Source: an uncultured Gammaproteobacteria bacterium
Lineage (GTDB): Bacteria > Pseudomonadota > Gammaproteobacteria > Arenicellales > UBA868
Assembly (NCBI GenBank): GCA_913051905.1
Contig: CAJXBY010000046.1
Coordinates: 1-16,139 of the forward strand
Length of the DNA: 16,139 nt
Direction: 5' to 3'
Made by a program: the position numbers and the translations under genes. This document shows, piece by piece, positions 14,393 to 16,139 of the stretch (position 1 is its first letter; every line of letters begins with the position of its first letter). Below the pieces are notes generated by a model. The model saw only the letters and a list, made by a program, of their open reading frames with translations. It ran no database searches and had not been told where the DNA came from.

Positions 14393-16139
14393 ATGAGCGA
14401 GAATTTCAAGAGTGCCCTGATCTGGCTGCTGGGCAGCACGGTTGTACTGGCCGTGGTCATCTACCATATTCCGGCGATACGGGTGGATGGCGAGTTCATC
14501 CCCTGGGGCGTCGATTCGTTCTATCACGCACGACGCGTACTGGAAACCCTTGCTGACCCCGCCCATCGTCTCTGGGAATTTGACCCGCGCTCTTACGCAC
14601 CAGACGGGACCTGGCACACTTGGCCCTGGCTCTACGACTGGCTTCTGGTTCAGGTCGCTCGCCTTGGAATGGCGGCATCCGGAACAGATGATCCAATGGC
14701 AATTCTGGCCTACGTACCCCCGTTATTTGCAACGATAAATACGGGGTTAATGCTTCTTATCGCTCAGCGGTTTAAGTTTTCCCGTGTACTGCAGATTCTC
14801 GCAGTTCTTGCATTCGCTGCCTCTCCTTTGACTCTCCACCTGCACTTCCCGGGACGGATTGACCACCATTTCATGGAGCTTTTCTGCGTTCTGGCGACAC
14901 TTCTGGCAGGGCTGCACTGGTTCCAGCGCTTGGACGATCCCCGCCGTGCTCTTCTTCTCGGCATGGCTCTGGGAATTGCTCCGGGCATACACAACGCCCT
15001 CTTCATTCTTCAACTACCGATTCTGCTTACCCTTGGGGTTATCTGGTTGCGTCGCATGCCACGCCCGGGAACACGGGCGGCCAACGGATTCTCTCTGGGT
15101 CTCGCCGGTACAACGATCGTAATTCTTCTCCCTTCGGAGCCCTTCTGGGATGGACAGTTCCTCTATTACACCCTTTCCTGGTTCCACCTTTACATCGCTG
15201 CTTGCGGGGTGGTCACTGTCCAGTTTCTGGCGCGCATTGCACCATCCAAGAGAAGCCTGGTCTGGTTGATCCTGGCTGTCCTGCTGTCACTCTTGGTAAT
15301 ACTGCACCAGTTGCACTCTGGGCTGCACTTCGTCATGGGTGGGTATTACGTTGATGAGACGACTAAATTTCATCCACAAGAAGGGGCCAGCCTCTTCGAG
15401 TTCTATCAAACCCGGGGACTTCAACCTACACTCGCCTTATACTCCGTTTTGTTACTCACTCTGCCCTTTACCCTGCTGGTGGTAATACGCTGGCCATTCA
15501 GCCAGGTGAATCCTGACAGGATTTTCTTCGCATTCATGGTTATGGGCGGCGCTGCTCTCTTACCCGCGATGATCCGCTTGCACTATTTTGGGTCCTTAGT
15601 CCTGATTTTCGGCCCTCTGCTCTGCGGGCACTGGCTGCTAAACCGTTTCCCGGGACGGACGAATTTTCTTGCCGGCCTCCTGGCGGTCCTGATGCTGGGT
15701 GCCCACTATCCTGTCTTTCCCAAATTAACTGAAAGATCTCATTCGGGTGGTGTTTTTCTTTATAGCCTCAACCGAGAGATGTTTTCGGTGATGGAAACAG
15801 AATGTGCCAAAAATCCTGGCATCATTCTAGCCCACCCCAGCGACGGCCATTTCATCACCTATCATACCGACTGTTCGGTTCTCTCGAACAATATGGTTGT
15901 AAATACTCAACATGCCCGAGCGTATCGTCACACCCTGAGCCTTTGGTATAGCTCACTTCGGAATATTCGCGAGACACATCCCGAAATTTCATATATTTAC
16001 ACCTATGGCGCCGATTCCCAGCTATTCACAAAAAGCGCCAAGCATCCGGGGAACCAATCAGAAAGTACAGCGTCACCAGCATTTCCTTTTGGTCCATCCC
16101 CGGAGGGATTTGAATTGATCAAAGAAGTAAAAATTCCGT
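14393..16139 (+). CDS. STT3/PglB-like oligosaccharyltransferase (runs off the right edge)
   Basis: At least 582 residues of a GT-C-fold membrane glycosyltransferase related to STT3/PglB/AglB, which move a glycan from a lipid carrier to a protein on the periplasmic side. After a first helix (8-24), the first acidic catalytic motif is WGVDSFYHARR (38-48, D41). The second is GRIDHHFMEL (154-163, D157). A TIxE-like glutamate is plausible at E330 (HPQEGASL). About a dozen helices extend to near residue 440, followed by a soluble domain. There the segment ILAHPSDGHFITYHTDCSV (478-496) occupies the place of the WWDYG acceptor-recognition motif, but the two tryptophans are missing. The frame is short of an in-window stop. 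TAA lies 12 bases before the ATG, which bounds the start; the ribosome site is weak. Substrate and acceptor are unknown. Confidence 0.85.
   Translation, partial: MSENFKSALIWLLGSTVVLAVVIYHIPAIRVDGEFIPWGVDSFYHARRVLETLADPAHRLWEFDPRSYAPDGTWHTWPWLYDWLLVQVARLGMAASGTDDPMAILAYVPPLFATINTGLMLLIAQRFKFSRVLQILAVLAFAASPLTLHLHFPGRIDHHFMELFCVLATLLAGLHWFQRLDDPRRALLLGMALGIAPGIHNALFILQLPILLTLGVIWLRRMPRPGTRAANGFSLGLAGTTIVILLPSEPFWDGQFLYYTLSWFHLYIAACGVVTVQFLARIAPSKRSLVWLILAVLLSLLVILHQLHSGLHFVMGGYYVDETTKFHPQEGASLFEFYQTRGLQPTLALYSVLLLTLPFTLLVVIRWPFSQVNPDRIFFAFMVMGGAALLPAMIRLHYFGSLVLIFGPLLCGHWLLNRFPGRTNFLAGLLAVLMLGAHYPVFPKLTERSHSGGVFLYSLNREMFSVMETECAKNPGIILAHPSDGHFITYHTDCSVLSNNMVVNTQHARAYRHTLSLWYSSLRNIRETHPEISYIYTYGADSQLFTKSAKHPGNQSESTASPAFPFGPSPEGFELIKEVKIP

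Noticed and set aside
1..16139. Mobile elements, CRISPR arrays, phage or toxin-antitoxin systems
   Set aside because: No transposase or integrase motifs, no direct repeat arrays with spacers and no paired small genes were seen; the gene content is core-metabolic.

Overview
The window looks like chromosomal DNA of a Gammaproteobacterium. The best clue is the left edge, where ffh (SRP GTPase) and a ypjD-type CcsA-like membrane gene are divergently arranged, as is common in that class. The other genes are also proteobacterial in character. Gene density is high and non-coding gaps are short. I see no tRNA, rRNA, CRISPR array, insertion sequence or phage gene. The organism cannot be named more precisely from this sequence.

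Layout. (1) Positions 1-2027: partial ffh on the minus strand, then ypjD and a DUF924 gene on the plus strand. (2) 2156-3019: an exported TupA-type tungstate-binding protein without permease or ATPase genes beside it. (3) 3119-6706, minus strand: a tight three-gene cluster, transcribed as FAD-dependent amine-oxidase-like enzyme, zinc alcohol dehydrogenase, then mandelate-racemase-type enolase-superfamily enzyme. It is probably one catabolic operon with an unknown substrate. (4) 6816-8048, minus strand: a secreted two-part protein with a beta-strand-rich N-terminal half and a C-terminal DUF4329 domain carrying a JAMM-like metal motif. (5) 8225-9858, plus strand: an EamA transporter and an Sfp-type phosphopantetheinyl transferase joined by an ATGA overlap. 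(6) 9833-11856, minus strand: bifunctional mannose-1-phosphate guanylyltransferase/mannose-6-phosphate isomerase downstream of a LOG-family hydrolase gene. (7) 12194-16139, plus strand: cysteine synthase, a class V aminotransferase-like PLP enzyme, and an STT3/PglB-like oligosaccharyltransferase that runs off the right edge.

Most of the window is ordinary metabolic and housekeeping sequence, and I did not find a clear new multi-gene system. The parts most worth following are the DUF4329 fusion protein, the STT3-like protein whose usual WWD acceptor motif is replaced, and the three-gene oxidoreductase/racemase cluster. Five start codons differ from the longest reading frame or are non-ATG, and these are explained in the entries.
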